DNA of 64,000 bases from Tropicimonas sp. IMCC34043 (GCF_003390845.1 NZ_QMEK01000002.1:1-64000); one strand, 5' to 3'; numbered from the stretch's first letter, positions 45,403 to 54,662 are shown. Notes: generated from the letters alone by a model not told the origin. A program made the numbers and translations.

Positions 45403-45461
45403 TTGATTGCCCTGAAATTATCACGATAAATTATTCCATCAAGAAATTTTCATGATAAATT
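45403..45461. promoter_or_regulatory. Divergent promoter/operator between transporter and DUF1028 genes
   Basis: Contains a plus-strand promoter-like pair TTGATT (45403-45408) / TAAATT (45427-45432), spacer 18. Two 12-bp direct copies overlap it, TCACGATAAATT (45421-45432) and TCATGATAAATT (45450-45461), 29 bp apart, about three helical turns. The first lies in the near-palindrome TTATC-AC-GATAA. A dimeric regulator, plausibly the GntR protein encoded in the same operon, could bind both. Confidence 0.5.
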
Positions 45462-45479
45462 GCCGGCAGGAGGTAGCTC

Positions 45480-46136
45480 ATGACGTTTTCTGTGCTTGCG
45501 CGCGACCCCCGGACGGGCGCGCTCGGCGGGGCCGCGGTCACCGGTAACCTGTGTGTCGGCGGCTGGGTGTTGCGCGGCGATCCGCGCGTGGGGCTGAGCG
45601 CCTCGCAAGGGCATCTGCCATCGACGCTCTGGGGCGAGGATGTGTTGCTGCGGCTCGCCGACGGCGTCGCGCCGGACGAGGCAGTCGCGCAGATCGTTGC
45701 CGCCGATGCCGGTCACGCCAGCCGCCAGCTTTCGGTGCTGACCCGCGAGGGCGCCGTGGCCGCCCATGACGGCGCCGCCAACCACCCCTATACCGGCCAC
45801 CTCTCAGGGCCGGACTGGATTGTCGCCGGCAACTGGTTGGGCTCGCGCAGGGTGATCGAGGCGGCAGCCGGGGCGCTGACGAGCGGCGGCGAGGATCTTG
45901 AAACCCGGTTGATTGCGGCGCTTCGGGCCGGCATTGCCGCGGGCAGCGACCGGCGCGGCACGCTGTCGGCCGGGCTTCTGATGCTGGCCGAGGATCGCCC
46001 GCCGCTCGATCTGCGGGTCGACTGGGATCCGGCGCCGGTCGACCGGCTTGACCGGCTGCTCGCCATGACCCGCGATCCGGCCTATCGGGCGTGGCTCGAT
46101 GCCCTGCCGACGCGAAGGGAGCCCGAGAGAGCATGA
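45480..46136 (+). CDS. DUF1028-family Ntn-hydrolase-like protein
   Basis: 218 residues. The start MTFSVLARDPRTGALGGAAVTGNLCVGGWV and LSASQGHLPSTLWGEDVLLRLADG are the conserved blocks of DUF1028, an N-terminal-nucleophile-hydrolase fold family. GREGAVAAHDGAAN-like sequence follows and the end is RDPAYRAWLDALP. Family members occur beside peptide or amide catabolic genes. The exact reaction is not established. AGGAGG lies 7 nt before the ATG. The stop overlaps the amidohydrolase ATG (ATGA), so the two act together. Confidence 0.82.
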   Translation: MTFSVLARDPRTGALGGAAVTGNLCVGGWVLRGDPRVGLSASQGHLPSTLWGEDVLLRLADGVAPDEAVAQIVAADAGHASRQLSVLTREGAVAAHDGAANHPYTGHLSGPDWIVAGNWLGSRRVIEAAAGALTSGGEDLETRLIAALRAGIAAGSDRRGTLSAGLLMLAEDRPPLDLRVDWDPAPVDRLDRLLAMTRDPAYRAWLDALPTRREPERA

Positions 46137-47359
46137 TGGACCAACCCGGACAGAGGGCCGCCCGGATGCTGGCGGCAGCGGCGAGGATTTCCGAGCCGGG
46201 GCCGGGCGTGACACGCCTGCCCTTCACCGACGAACATGCCCGCGCGAACGACCTCATCTCGGGCTGGATGCAGGACGCGGGGTTGGCGGTGCGCCGCGAT
46301 TCCGCCGGCACCCTGATCGGGCGCCGCGAGGGCACCGACCCCGGCGCCGGCACCTTCCTGATGGGCTCGCATCAGGATTCGGTGCGCGGAGGCGGCGCCT
46401 TTGACGGGATCATGGGCGTCGTGCTGCCGATCCTTGCGCTGCAGGCGCTTGGCGATACGGCCCTGCCCTTTGCGGTCGAGGTCCTGGCCTTTGCCGACGA
46501 GGAAGGCGTGCGGTTCCCGACCGCGTTGATCGGGCCGCGGGCGCTTGCCGGCACGCTCGATCCGGCGGTGCTCGGGATGGAGGATCGCGGCGGGGTCCGG
46601 CTGCGCGATGCGCTGGCGGGATTTGGCGACCCGGATGCGCTGGCGGGCGTCGCCCGGCCGCGCGCCGAGGTGATCGGCTATCTCGAAACCCATATCGAAC
46701 AGGGCCCGGTGCTGGAGGCCGAGGACCTGCCCGTCGGCATCGTCACCGCCATCGCGGGCATCGAACGCCATTCGGTCACGATCACAGGCCGCGCCGCCCA
46801 TGCCGGAACCACGCCCATGGCGCTGCGCCAGGATGCGCTCTGTGCCGCGGCCGAACTGGTGGGCGCGGTCGAGCGGATCTGCCGGACCACCCCCGAGGCG
46901 GTCGGCACGATCGGGCACCTCGATGTTACCCCGAATGTGGTCAACGCGATCCCCGCGCGGGTCGATTGCACGATCGAGCTGCGCTCGGCCGAGGATGCAA
47001 CCCGCGCCCGGGTCAGGGCGGCGGTCGAGGCAGCGGCCGGTCGCGCGGCCACGGCGCGGGACTGCACGCTGAGCCTCGAACAGACCTATCGCCAGCCAGC
47101 CAAGGCCTGCGACCCCGGCCTGCAGGATGACCTCGAGGCGGCGATCACCGCCACCGGGCTGCGCCCGCTGCGGCTGATGTCGGGGGCCACGCACGATGCC
47201 TCGGCCATGGCGGACCTCTGTCCGGTCGCCATGCTGTTCGTGCGCTGCCGCGAGGGGATCAGCCACCACCCGGAGGAATTCGCCAGCCCCGAGGACATGG
47301 CGGCGGCCATCGGGGTGTTGCAGCGCCTGCTGCTGGCCCGGACCGGGCTCCGGCCATAG
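46133..47359 (+). CDS. M20-family Zn-dependent amidohydrolase (N-carbamoyl-amino-acid hydrolase/allantoate type)
   Basis: 408 residues. Metal and substrate motifs: GSHQDSVRGGGAFDGIMGVV, FADEEGVRFPTALIGPRAL, the subgroup signature ETHIEQGPVLE, GRAAHAGTTPMALRQDAL in the lid domain, and the terminal HHPEEFAS. These place it with carbamoylases, ureidoglycolate/allantoate amidohydrolases and related N-acyl amidases. The substrate is not decided by sequence; pairing with DUF1028 and a peptide transporter suggests hydrolysis of an imported amide. The ATG at 46133 is translationally coupled to DUF1028. Confidence 0.87.
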   Translation: MMDQPGQRAARMLAAAARISEPGPGVTRLPFTDEHARANDLISGWMQDAGLAVRRDSAGTLIGRREGTDPGAGTFLMGSHQDSVRGGGAFDGIMGVVLPILALQALGDTALPFAVEVLAFADEEGVRFPTALIGPRALAGTLDPAVLGMEDRGGVRLRDALAGFGDPDALAGVARPRAEVIGYLETHIEQGPVLEAEDLPVGIVTAIAGIERHSVTITGRAAHAGTTPMALRQDALCAAAELVGAVERICRTTPEAVGTIGHLDVTPNVVNAIPARVDCTIELRSAEDATRARVRAAVEAAAGRAATARDCTLSLEQTYRQPAKACDPGLQDDLEAAITATGLRPLRLMSGATHDASAMADLCPVAMLFVRCREGISHHPEEFASPEDMAAAIGVLQRLLLARTGLRP

Positions 47360-47393
47360 CGACGCTGCCAACCTTCTGATCGACATGGGCTTT

Positions 47394-47411
47394 CCGACCC
47401 GCGCGGGTCGG
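47394..47411. promoter_or_regulatory. 18-bp perfect palindrome upstream of asnO promoter
   Basis: CCGACCCGCGCGGGTCGG is self-complementary over all 18 bp and ends 24 bp before the asnO -35 element. It could be an operator for osmotic control of the asnO-ngg operon or a structure ending the preceding transcript. No T-run follows, so I favour an operator slightly. Confidence 0.4.
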
Positions 47412-47435
47412 GCGCGCGGATCTGCGCCGGTCTGT

Positions 47436-47464
47436 TTGACCTCGCGGGCGGGTTTCCATAGGCT
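47436..47464 (+). promoter_or_regulatory. Probable promoter of asnO-ngg
   Basis: TTGACC (47436-47441) and TAGGCT (47459-47464) with an ideal 17-bp spacer, placing the start of transcription near 47471, about 30 nt before the asnO GTG. It is among the better sigma-70-like matches I found in the window. Confidence 0.55.
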
Positions 47465-47499
47465 CCGGTCACAAGCGAAACAAGCGAGGGGATGGCCTT

Positions 47500-49281
47500 G
47501 TGTGCGGCATTTGCGGCGAGATAACCTTTGACGGAAGCCCGGCGAATGTCGACGCGGTGGCCCGGATGGCCGACTGCATGGCGCCCCGTGGCCCGGACAG
47601 TTCGGGGCTTGTCTCGCGCGGCGACTGGGCCTTTGGTCACCGCCGCCTGCGCATCATCGACCTGTCCGAGGCCGGCGCCCAGCCCTTTGTCGATACCGAT
47701 CTCGGCCTGACCATCGTCTTCAACGGCTGCATCTATAATTATCAGGATCTGCGCGCGGAACTCGAATCGAAGGGCTATCGTTTCGCCTCGCACGCGGACA
47801 CCGAAGTCATCGTCAAGGCCTGGGCCGAATGGGGCGCCGCCGCGATCCCGAAATTCAACGGCATGTTCGCCATCGCGATCCGCGAACGCGAGACCGGGCG
47901 GACGATCCTGATCCGCGACCGGTTCGGGATCAAGCCGCTCTATTATGCCGAAACCGCGAAGGGGTTGCGCTTTGCCTCGACCCTGCCGGCGCTGGTGCAG
48001 GCGGGCGGCATCGACACCTCGATCGACCGCGTGGCGCTGCACCATTACATGACCTGGCACGCGGTGGTGCCGGCCCCGCGCACGATCCTGAACGGCGTGC
48101 GCAAGCTGCCCGCCGCCACGATCCGCATCCTCGAGGCAGACGGGCGCGTCGCCTCGGAACAGACCTGGTGGCGCCCCGATTTCACCCGCACCCCCGAGGA
48201 GGCTGGCCGCAGTGCCGCCGAGTGGGAGGAGATCCTGCTGGCCGAACTGCGCGCCTCGGTCCGCCGCCGGATGGTCGCGGATGTGCCCGTGGGCGTGCTG
48301 CTGTCGGGCGGCGTCGACAGCTCGCTGATTGTCGGGCTGCTGGCCGAAGAGGGGCAGAAGGACCTCGCCACCTATTCCATCGGCTTCGAGGAAGCGCATG
48401 GCGAGAAGGGCGACGAGTTCAAGTATTCCGACCTGATCGCAAAGCACTATGGCACCAATCACCACAAGATCATGGTCCCCTCCGACGAGATGCGGGCGAA
48501 CCTGCCCCATGCGATCCGGGCGATGTCCGAACCCATGGTCTCCTACGACAACATCGGGTTCTACCTGCTGTCGCGCGAGGTCGCGAAGACGATCAAGGTG
48601 GTGCAGTCGGGCCAGGGCGCCGACGAGGTGTTCGGCGGCTATCACTGGTACCCGCCGCTTCAGGACGCCAACGACCCGGTGTCGTCCTATGCCGAGGCGT
48701 TCTTCGACCGCACCCACGCGCGGCTGGCCGCGCATCTGGCACCCGAATATCTGGCCGGCAAGGACGAAAGCCTTGCCTTCGTCGCGGAACATTTCGGCCG
48801 CGCCGGCGCTGACGATCCGGTGGACAAGGCGCTGAGGCTCGATACCAACGTGATGCTGGTCGATGACCCGGTGAAGCGGGTGGACAACATGACCATGGCC
48901 TGGGGGCTCGAGGCACGGGTGCCGTTCCTCGATCACGAAGTGGTGGAACTGGCGGCACGCATCCCCTCGCAGCACAAGCTTGCCGACGGCGGCAAGGGTG
49001 TGCTGAAGGGCGTGGCGCGCAGGGTCGTTCCCGCGGAGGTGATCGACCGCCCCAAAGGCTATTTCCCGGTGCCGGCGCTGAAATACATCGAGGGTCCCTA
49101 TCTGGACATGGTCCGGGGCGCGCTGACCAACGAGGCCGCGCAGGCCCGCGGGCTGTTCCGGCAGGATTACCTCGAAACGCTGTTTGCCGACCCGAAGGCC
49201 CATATCACCAGGTTGCGTGGATCCGAGCTGTGGCAGGTCGCAATGCTGGAGCTGTGGCTGCAGGCGCAGGGCATCGACTGA
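47500..49281 (+). CDS. asnO: N-acetylglutaminylglutamine amidotransferase (AsnO)
   Basis: 593 residues, class II glutamine amidotransferase of the asparagine-synthetase family. It amidates the C-terminus of N-acetyl-glutaminyl-glutamine to give the osmolyte NAGGN. The nucleophile Cys2 follows the start (MCGICGEI). MAPRGPDSSG and IRDRFGIKPLYYAE are glutaminase-domain blocks. LLSGGVDSSLIVGLL (near residue 267) is the pyrophosphatase loop, and GADEVFGGYHWYPPL the later synthetase motif. The GTG start is fixed by Cys2. Pairing with the ngg gene 162 bp downstream identifies the subgroup. Confidence 0.93.
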   Translation: MCGICGEITFDGSPANVDAVARMADCMAPRGPDSSGLVSRGDWAFGHRRLRIIDLSEAGAQPFVDTDLGLTIVFNGCIYNYQDLRAELESKGYRFASHADTEVIVKAWAEWGAAAIPKFNGMFAIAIRERETGRTILIRDRFGIKPLYYAETAKGLRFASTLPALVQAGGIDTSIDRVALHHYMTWHAVVPAPRTILNGVRKLPAATIRILEADGRVASEQTWWRPDFTRTPEEAGRSAAEWEEILLAELRASVRRRMVADVPVGVLLSGGVDSSLIVGLLAEEGQKDLATYSIGFEEAHGEKGDEFKYSDLIAKHYGTNHHKIMVPSDEMRANLPHAIRAMSEPMVSYDNIGFYLLSREVAKTIKVVQSGQGADEVFGGYHWYPPLQDANDPVSSYAEAFFDRTHARLAAHLAPEYLAGKDESLAFVAEHFGRAGADDPVDKALRLDTNVMLVDDPVKRVDNMTMAWGLEARVPFLDHEVVELAARIPSQHKLADGGKGVLKGVARRVVPAEVIDRPKGYFPVPALKYIEGPYLDMVRGALTNEAAQARGLFRQDYLETLFADPKAHITRLRGSELWQVAMLELWLQAQGID

Positions 49282-49443
49282 GCGAGAAGCGGAGCGCGCG
49301 ATGCCGCCACCAGAAAACTTGAAGGATCGCGGCGGCCCTCGGGGGCGGGTCGGGCGCGATCGCGGGCCAAAGCCCCGCAAGGACCCCGCTCGGGGACCTT
49401 TGTGGATCCGATCCAGCCCCCGGGCCGCACAGGAGGTCGCGCC

Positions 49444-51174
49444 ATGACCAAGGCACCCGAACCGCAGGACCCCCCGAAGGCCGATGCCGCGTCGGAACCG
49501 ACGCCCTGCGCCAGCATCGATTGCGGCTGGGGGCGGCTGATCTTTGGCAACACGTTCAAGGACCCCGCGGCGCTGGCCCGGGCGCTGGCCGCCGAAGGGC
49601 CGGCGCGGCGCGACATTGCCTTCTATGTCAAGGACCCGCAGGTCGTTCTGGCCGAGGCGCCGCAGGAGCTGTTCCTCGACCCGTCGCATTCCTACCGGCT
49701 GGACCTGACCCGCCACGAGCCGGTCAAGCGCCCGATACCGGGCGTGACGATCCGCCGGCTGACAACCGAACACGATGCCGAGGCGATCAACACGATCTTT
49801 GCCGCCCATGGCATGGTGCCGGTGGCGCCAAGCTTTTTCTGGTCGAACCGGGATGCCCGCGCGATCACCGTGCTTGTCGCCGAAGAGGACGAGACCGGCG
49901 CGATCCTTGGCGCCGTCATGGGGGTCGATCACCGGCTGGCGTGCAACGACCCCGATCGTGGCTCCTCGCTGTGGTGCCTCGCGGTGTCGCCGCAGGCGCG
50001 CTATCCCGGGATCGGCCAGGGGCTGGTCCGGCGGCTGGCGGCGCATCTGAAGGCGCGCGGCGCCCGCACCATGGATCTGTCGGTGATCCACGACAATGCC
50101 GAGGCGATGAAGCTTTATGACAAGCTCGGGTTCAAGCGCTTTCAGGCCTTCACCATCAAGCGCAAGAACCCGATCAACGAGCCATTGTTTGTCGGCGACG
50201 CCGGGGCCGATGGGCTGAACCCCTATGCCCAGATCATCGTCAAGGAGGCGCGCAGGCGTGGTATCCACGTGCATGTCATCGACGCCGAGGCGGGGTTGTT
50301 CGAACTGCGCCTCGGCGGCCGGCGGATCAAGTGCCGCGAGGCGCTGAGCGAGTTGACGAGCGCCGTCGCCATGTCGATCTGCGACGACAAGCGGGTCACG
50401 CGGCGGATCGTTTCGTCGGCCGGCGTGCACGTCGCCGAGCAGGTGGCCGAGGACACGCCCGAGGCGCGGGCAGCATTTCTGAAGACCCACGGATCGGTCG
50501 TGGTGAAACCGGCGCGCGGCGAGATGGGCGATGGCGTCTCGGTCGATCTCCGCGACGCCGACGAGGTCGAGGCAGCGGTCGAACGGGCGCGACGGGTGTG
50601 TTCCGAAGTGATCGTCGAAAGCTATATGGACGGCGAGGATCTGAGGCTGGTCGTCATTGACCACAAGGTGGTCGCGACAGCGATCCGCCGCCGCCCGACG
50701 ATCACCGGCGACGGCAACCACACGGCCCGCGAGCTGATCGAGGCGCAAAGCCGGCGCCGCGCGGCGCAGACCGGCGGCGAAAGCACGATACCGCTCGACG
50801 AGGAAACCGAACGCTGCCTGCTGATGGCGGGGATCGCGCTGAACGACGTGGTGCCGGCGGGGCGCGAGGTCACGGTGCGCAAGACCGCGAACCTGCATAC
50901 CGGCGGCCTGATCCTCGATGTCACGGCCGAAACGCATCCCGCGCTGATCGACGCCGCGATCACCTGCTCGCGGGCAATCGGCATTCCGGTGACCGGGATC
51001 GATTTCATCGTTCGCAGCCCGATGGAACCCGACTACATCTTCATTGAGGCGAACGAACGGCCGGGTCTTGCCAATCACGAACCGCAGCCGACCGCGCAGC
51101 GCTTTATCGACCTGCTGTTCCCGATGACGCTCGCGACCGAGGCGGCGCGCCTGAGCGGGGCCGAAAAGGCATGA
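49444..51174 (+). CDS. ngg: N-acetylglutaminylglutamine synthetase (Ngg), GNAT plus ATP-grasp
   Basis: 576 residues. Residues about 115-245 form a GNAT acetyltransferase (LAVSPQARYPGIGQGLVRRLAAHL is the acetyl-CoA loop, then YDKLGFKRFQAFTI). Residues about 270-570 form an ATP-grasp ligase (VVVKPARGEMGDGVSVDLRD, VIVESYMDGEDLRLVVID, FIEANERPGLANH). Together they acetylate glutamine and join it to a second glutamine. AGGAGG precedes the ATG. The gap to asnO (49282-49443) is GC-rich and holds no gene. The three-enzyme NAGGN set is complete in this window. Confidence 0.92.
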   Translation: MTKAPEPQDPPKADAASEPTPCASIDCGWGRLIFGNTFKDPAALARALAAEGPARRDIAFYVKDPQVVLAEAPQELFLDPSHSYRLDLTRHEPVKRPIPGVTIRRLTTEHDAEAINTIFAAHGMVPVAPSFFWSNRDARAITVLVAEEDETGAILGAVMGVDHRLACNDPDRGSSLWCLAVSPQARYPGIGQGLVRRLAAHLKARGARTMDLSVIHDNAEAMKLYDKLGFKRFQAFTIKRKNPINEPLFVGDAGADGLNPYAQIIVKEARRRGIHVHVIDAEAGLFELRLGGRRIKCREALSELTSAVAMSICDDKRVTRRIVSSAGVHVAEQVAEDTPEARAAFLKTHGSVVVKPARGEMGDGVSVDLRDADEVEAAVERARRVCSEVIVESYMDGEDLRLVVIDHKVVATAIRRRPTITGDGNHTARELIEAQSRRRAAQTGGESTIPLDEETERCLLMAGIALNDVVPAGREVTVRKTANLHTGGLILDVTAETHPALIDAAITCSRAIGIPVTGIDFIVRSPMEPDYIFIEANERPGLANHEPQPTAQRFIDLLFPMTLATEAARLSGAEKA

Positions 51175-51291
51175 GCCGTGATCGCATCTGCCGCATGGAC
51201 CGGAACGCGCCCGCCCGCTAGGCTCGCGCGACGCATCCTGCGCAATGGAACGGAAATTGAGAGGGCCCCGAGGCCCCTCCGGCGGGCGGTC

Positions 51292-52011
51292 ATGGTCAGG
51301 ATACTTATCGTCGATGATGACGCGGGCGTGCGCGACGTGGTGCGCTACGAGCTCGAGACGCAGGGCTGGGAGGTCGCGGAGGCCGACAGCGCCGCGGCGC
51401 TTGCAGAGGCACTGAAACGGCAGGCGCCGGACCTGATCCTTCTGGATATCCGGCTGCCCGATCAGGACGGTCTGTCAATCGCCCAGCGGCTGCGCGCCAC
51501 CTCGGCGATCCCTATCATCATGCTGACCGGTCTTGGCGGCGATATCGACCGGATCGTGGGGCTCGAGATGGGGGCGGACGATTATGTCGTCAAACCCTTC
51601 AACCCGCGCGAACTGGTGGCACGGATCAAGGCAGTGCTGCGCCGCGCCGGGACGGCGATGCAGCCGTCCGCCGCTGCCGACGCCATGGGCCATGATTGCC
51701 GCAGGTTTGCGGGCTGGATGATCGATCTGTCGGCGCGGGTTCTGGAAACCCCGGGTGGCGAACAGGTGGCCCTGACCAATGCCGAATTCCTGCTGCTCGA
51801 AGCCTTCGTGAAGGCGCCGCGCCAGGTGCTGAGCCGCGACCAGCTGCTGGAAAAGACGCGCTCGCACGATGCCGAGGTCTTTGACCGCACCATCGACGTG
51901 CTGATCCTGCGGCTGCGCCGCAAGATCGAGCCGAACCCGCGGGCGCCGCAGATCATCCGCACCGAACGCGGCGCGGGCTATGTGCTCGACGCCGACGTCA
52001 AAAGGCTCTGA
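51292..52011 (+). CDS. OmpR-family response regulator
   Basis: 239 residues. Receiver domain: ILIVDDDAGVRDVV with the acidic pocket, phosphoacceptor Asp in LILLDIRLPDQDG, Lys in DYVVKPFNPREL. DNA-binding winged helix: LTNAEFLLLEAFVKAPRQVLSRDQLLEKTR, then DRTIDVLILRLRRKIE and IRTERGAGYVLD. It probably pairs with the hybrid kinase encoded convergently; their 3' ends overlap by 34 bp. The start chosen is MVRILIVDDD; an open extension to 51178 is unlike the family. Confidence 0.92.
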   Translation: MVRILIVDDDAGVRDVVRYELETQGWEVAEADSAAALAEALKRQAPDLILLDIRLPDQDGLSIAQRLRATSAIPIIMLTGLGGDIDRIVGLEMGADDYVVKPFNPRELVARIKAVLRRAGTAMQPSAAADAMGHDCRRFAGWMIDLSARVLETPGGEQVALTNAEFLLLEAFVKAPRQVLSRDQLLEKTRSHDAEVFDRTIDVLILRLRRKIEPNPRAPQIIRTERGAGYVLDADVKRL

Positions 52012-54662
52012 GCGTCGAGTTTTTCGCGGACGGCGGCGACCAGACGGGCCTCGGGCACCGGTTTGCGCAAGAGATCGGCCAGCCCCTCGCCCGCCTTGCC
52101 GGGCGCGCCCGAGGTGAACAGCACCGCCAGATCGGGGCGCAGCGCCTGCGCCGCCTGTGCCAGCGCCAGCCCGTCGAGCGTGCCCGGCATCGCAAGGTCG
52201 GTATAAAGCAGGCGGATCTCGGGCACCTCGGTCAGCAGTGCCAGGGCCTCGTCGCCGCTTTCGGCCGTCACCACGAAATAGCCATGTGCCCGCAGTTGAC
52301 CGGCGGTGATCTCGAGCAGGTCGGCATCGTCATCGACCGCCAGAACGCATTCGTCGCCCGTCGCATCGCCCCGGACCGGCGGCGCGACGGCGGGAGCCGT
52401 CGCAACCGGCAGGCACAGCGTGACCCGCGTCCCCTCGCCCGCCCGACTGTCGAGCGTCACCGTCCCGCCCGACTGCCGCACGAAACCATAGACCATGCTG
52501 AGCCCAAGCCCGCTGCCCTTGCCGGCGGGCTTGGTGGTGAAGAACGGCTCGAACACCTGATCGAGCAGATCGGGGGGGATGCCGGTGCCGGTGTCGCTGA
52601 CCGAGACCTCGATGAATCCGGCGGCGGCGGGGCCTGTCGTGACGGTGATCTCGCCCGCGCCCTCCATCGCGTCGCGGGCATTGACCGCAAGGTTCATCAG
52701 CGCATTCTCAAGCTGGCCGGGATCGACCCGGGCGCGCGGCAACGCCTCGCCGAACTCGGTGCGCAGGTTGATCCCGGCGCCAAGGCTGTTGCCAAGCAGA
52801 TCGAGCATGCCAGCGACCAGTGCGTTGATGTCCACATCCTCGGGCGCCAGCCGCTGCCGGCGCGAGAAGGCGAGCAGGCGGTTGACTTGCCCCGCCGCCC
52901 GGTCGGCGGCGGCCAGCGCCCGTTCGGCCCGGGTCTTCAGCGCCGGATTGCCGGTCAGTTCGCGGGCAATGATGTTCAGGTTGCCGATGATGACGGCGAG
53001 GATGTTGTTGAAGTCATGCGCGATCCCACCCGTCAACTGGCCCACCGATTCCATCTTTTGCGCCTGCAAAAGCTGGCTTTCGGTTGCCCGCTGGTCGGTC
53101 ACGTCCATATGGATCGTGGCAAAGCCGCCGCGCGGGATCGGGTTCGAGCGCAGTTCTAGCACCCGGCCGGCGGGAAAGCGCAGTTCGTATCGCTGGGTCA
53201 GCAACAGCCGGCGCTGCGACAGGGTCTCAAGATCCACCGCCTCGCCGTTGCGCATGAAGGCGGTCGCGCCGCGTTCGGTGAGGATGCGGTTGACCCGTGC
53301 AATCGGCATGCCCTCGGCCAGGTCCTGCGGCTCGAAGCCATAAAGCGTCAGGAAATGCGGGTTCCAGGCCACAAGGCGGCGGTCGCGGTCGAAGACCGAG
53401 AACCCGTCCTTCATGGTCTCGAAGGTGGCAAGCAGCAGACCCGAACGTTCGGCCAGCTGGCGGTCGAGATGCTCCATCCGGAACGCGTTGTCGCGAAAGA
53501 CGTTGAAGGCGCGGGCCAGATCGCCGATCTCGTCGCTGCGTTCGGCGCCCGGGACCTGCGCCTCGCGCTCGCCGCTGGCAAGGCGTGTCATCGCCTCGGT
53601 GACGCCCGACAGGTTGCGCCCGAGCGGGCGTATGACGAAGACCCAGGACAGGCCCGAGGCCAGCAGCACCACGCCAAGGCCGATGGTGATGAACTGCGTC
53701 GTACGCGACACGATGGTCTGACGCAGGTCTTCGGTCACCGCGGCCATGGAATCGTTGGCGGCAATCACCTGTCGGTCGACCGCGGCCTTGACGTCCGCGG
53801 CCAGCAGCCTTGTATCGTCGAGCGCCGTTCCGGCCTGCGCCAGGCTTGCAAGCTCGGCCTGCCGCAGGGCAAAGATCCCCTCGGGCCCGGCCTGCCGGTC
53901 GAAGGTTCGGACGGCGTCGGCCACCCCGGGGCGGAGCCCCGCCGGCAGCGCATTCGTCGTCGGGCCAAGCTGCGACAGGATGCGGGCATAATGGGCGCGG
54001 ATCTCGGCCAGTTCCGGCGCGGTCCGGGTGGCGACCGCCAGCAGCAGATCGGCGACGGCAAGATCGATCAGGCGTTCGGCCGAAAGCAGCGGCGCCTGGC
54101 TGCGCACCGCGGTGCGATAGACCGCGGCGTCCGTATCCGTGCTGCCGCCGGTGATCGCGGCGATGGCAAGGATCGAGGGCCCGATGATCTGGCGCATCCG
54201 GTCCTGTTCGCCCAGCATCGCCAGACGCTCGGCCTCCAGCCGCGCGGCAAGCCCGGCGCGGTCGTCGAGCGCGCCGCGCAGATCGCGCAGCCGCGCGGCA
54301 AGGCCATCGGCAAGCTGCAGGATCTGGTCGGCTGATCCCCCTTGGTCTCCCTGCGCGGTTCGCAGAACGGCAAGCTGAGCGGCAAAGCTCTCAAGATCGC
54401 GTTCCACCGCCGCCTGTTCGCGGGCCAGCGCATCGGGTTCGTCGGCCGCAATCAGGCTGGCACCGCGCTGCTGCAGGCTTTCGCCGGTCCGGGCGAGCCG
54501 CAGCACGGCGGTCGCGGCCGGCAGGTCGCGGCCGGTCACCGCCTCGGCCGCGCCGCCGATCTGGTCGAGCGCGCGCAACGCGGCAAGACCTGCCAGCACG
54601 ACCGCCAGCGCCGACAGGGCAAAGATCAGCAGCAGCCTGCCCTGGATGCCGCCGAGTTTCAT
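51978..54662 (-). CDS. Hybrid sensor histidine kinase with TorS-like periplasmic sensor
   Basis: 894 residues: TM1 (about 8-28), a long helical periplasmic domain (30-335, LEAERLAMLGEQDRMRQ region) resembling TorS-type bundles, TM2 (about 337-357), HAMP, PAS (FETMKDGFSVFDRDRRLVAWNP), HisKA with phosphoacceptor His about 548 in GGIAHDFNNILAVI, HATPase (NLAVNARDAMEGAG, GTGIPPDLLDQVFEPFFTTKP, GLGLSMVYGFV), and a receiver with Asp about 821 in LLYTDLAMPG. No HPt domain follows. Its ATG overlaps the stop of the solute-binding-protein gene (ATGA), implying that protein is its sensory partner. Confidence 0.92.
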   Translation of the reverse strand: MKLGGIQGRLLLIFALSALAVVLAGLAALRALDQIGGAAEAVTGRDLPAATAVLRLARTGESLQQRGASLIAADEPDALAREQAAVERDLESFAAQLAVLRTAQGDQGGSADQILQLADGLAARLRDLRGALDDRAGLAARLEAERLAMLGEQDRMRQIIGPSILAIAAITGGSTDTDAAVYRTAVRSQAPLLSAERLIDLAVADLLLAVATRTAPELAEIRAHYARILSQLGPTTNALPAGLRPGVADAVRTFDRQAGPEGIFALRQAELASLAQAGTALDDTRLLAADVKAAVDRQVIAANDSMAAVTEDLRQTIVSRTTQFITIGLGVVLLASGLSWVFVIRPLGRNLSGVTEAMTRLASGEREAQVPGAERSDEIGDLARAFNVFRDNAFRMEHLDRQLAERSGLLLATFETMKDGFSVFDRDRRLVAWNPHFLTLYGFEPQDLAEGMPIARVNRILTERGATAFMRNGEAVDLETLSQRRLLLTQRYELRFPAGRVLELRSNPIPRGGFATIHMDVTDQRATESQLLQAQKMESVGQLTGGIAHDFNNILAVIIGNLNIIARELTGNPALKTRAERALAAADRAAGQVNRLLAFSRRQRLAPEDVDINALVAGMLDLLGNSLGAGINLRTEFGEALPRARVDPGQLENALMNLAVNARDAMEGAGEITVTTGPAAAGFIEVSVSDTGTGIPPDLLDQVFEPFFTTKPAGKGSGLGLSMVYGFVRQSGGTVTLDSRAGEGTRVTLCLPVATAPAVAPPVRGDATGDECVLAVDDDADLLEITAGQLRAHGYFVVTAESGDEALALLTEVPEIRLLYTDLAMPGTLDGLALAQAAQALRPDLAVLFTSGAPGKAGEGLADLLRKPVPEARLVAAVREKLDAQSLLTSASST

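Noticed and set aside
47086-51078. Minus-strand open frame of about 1330 codons
   Set aside because: Antisense to asnO and ngg, low-complexity basic translation, no ribosome site; a shadow.
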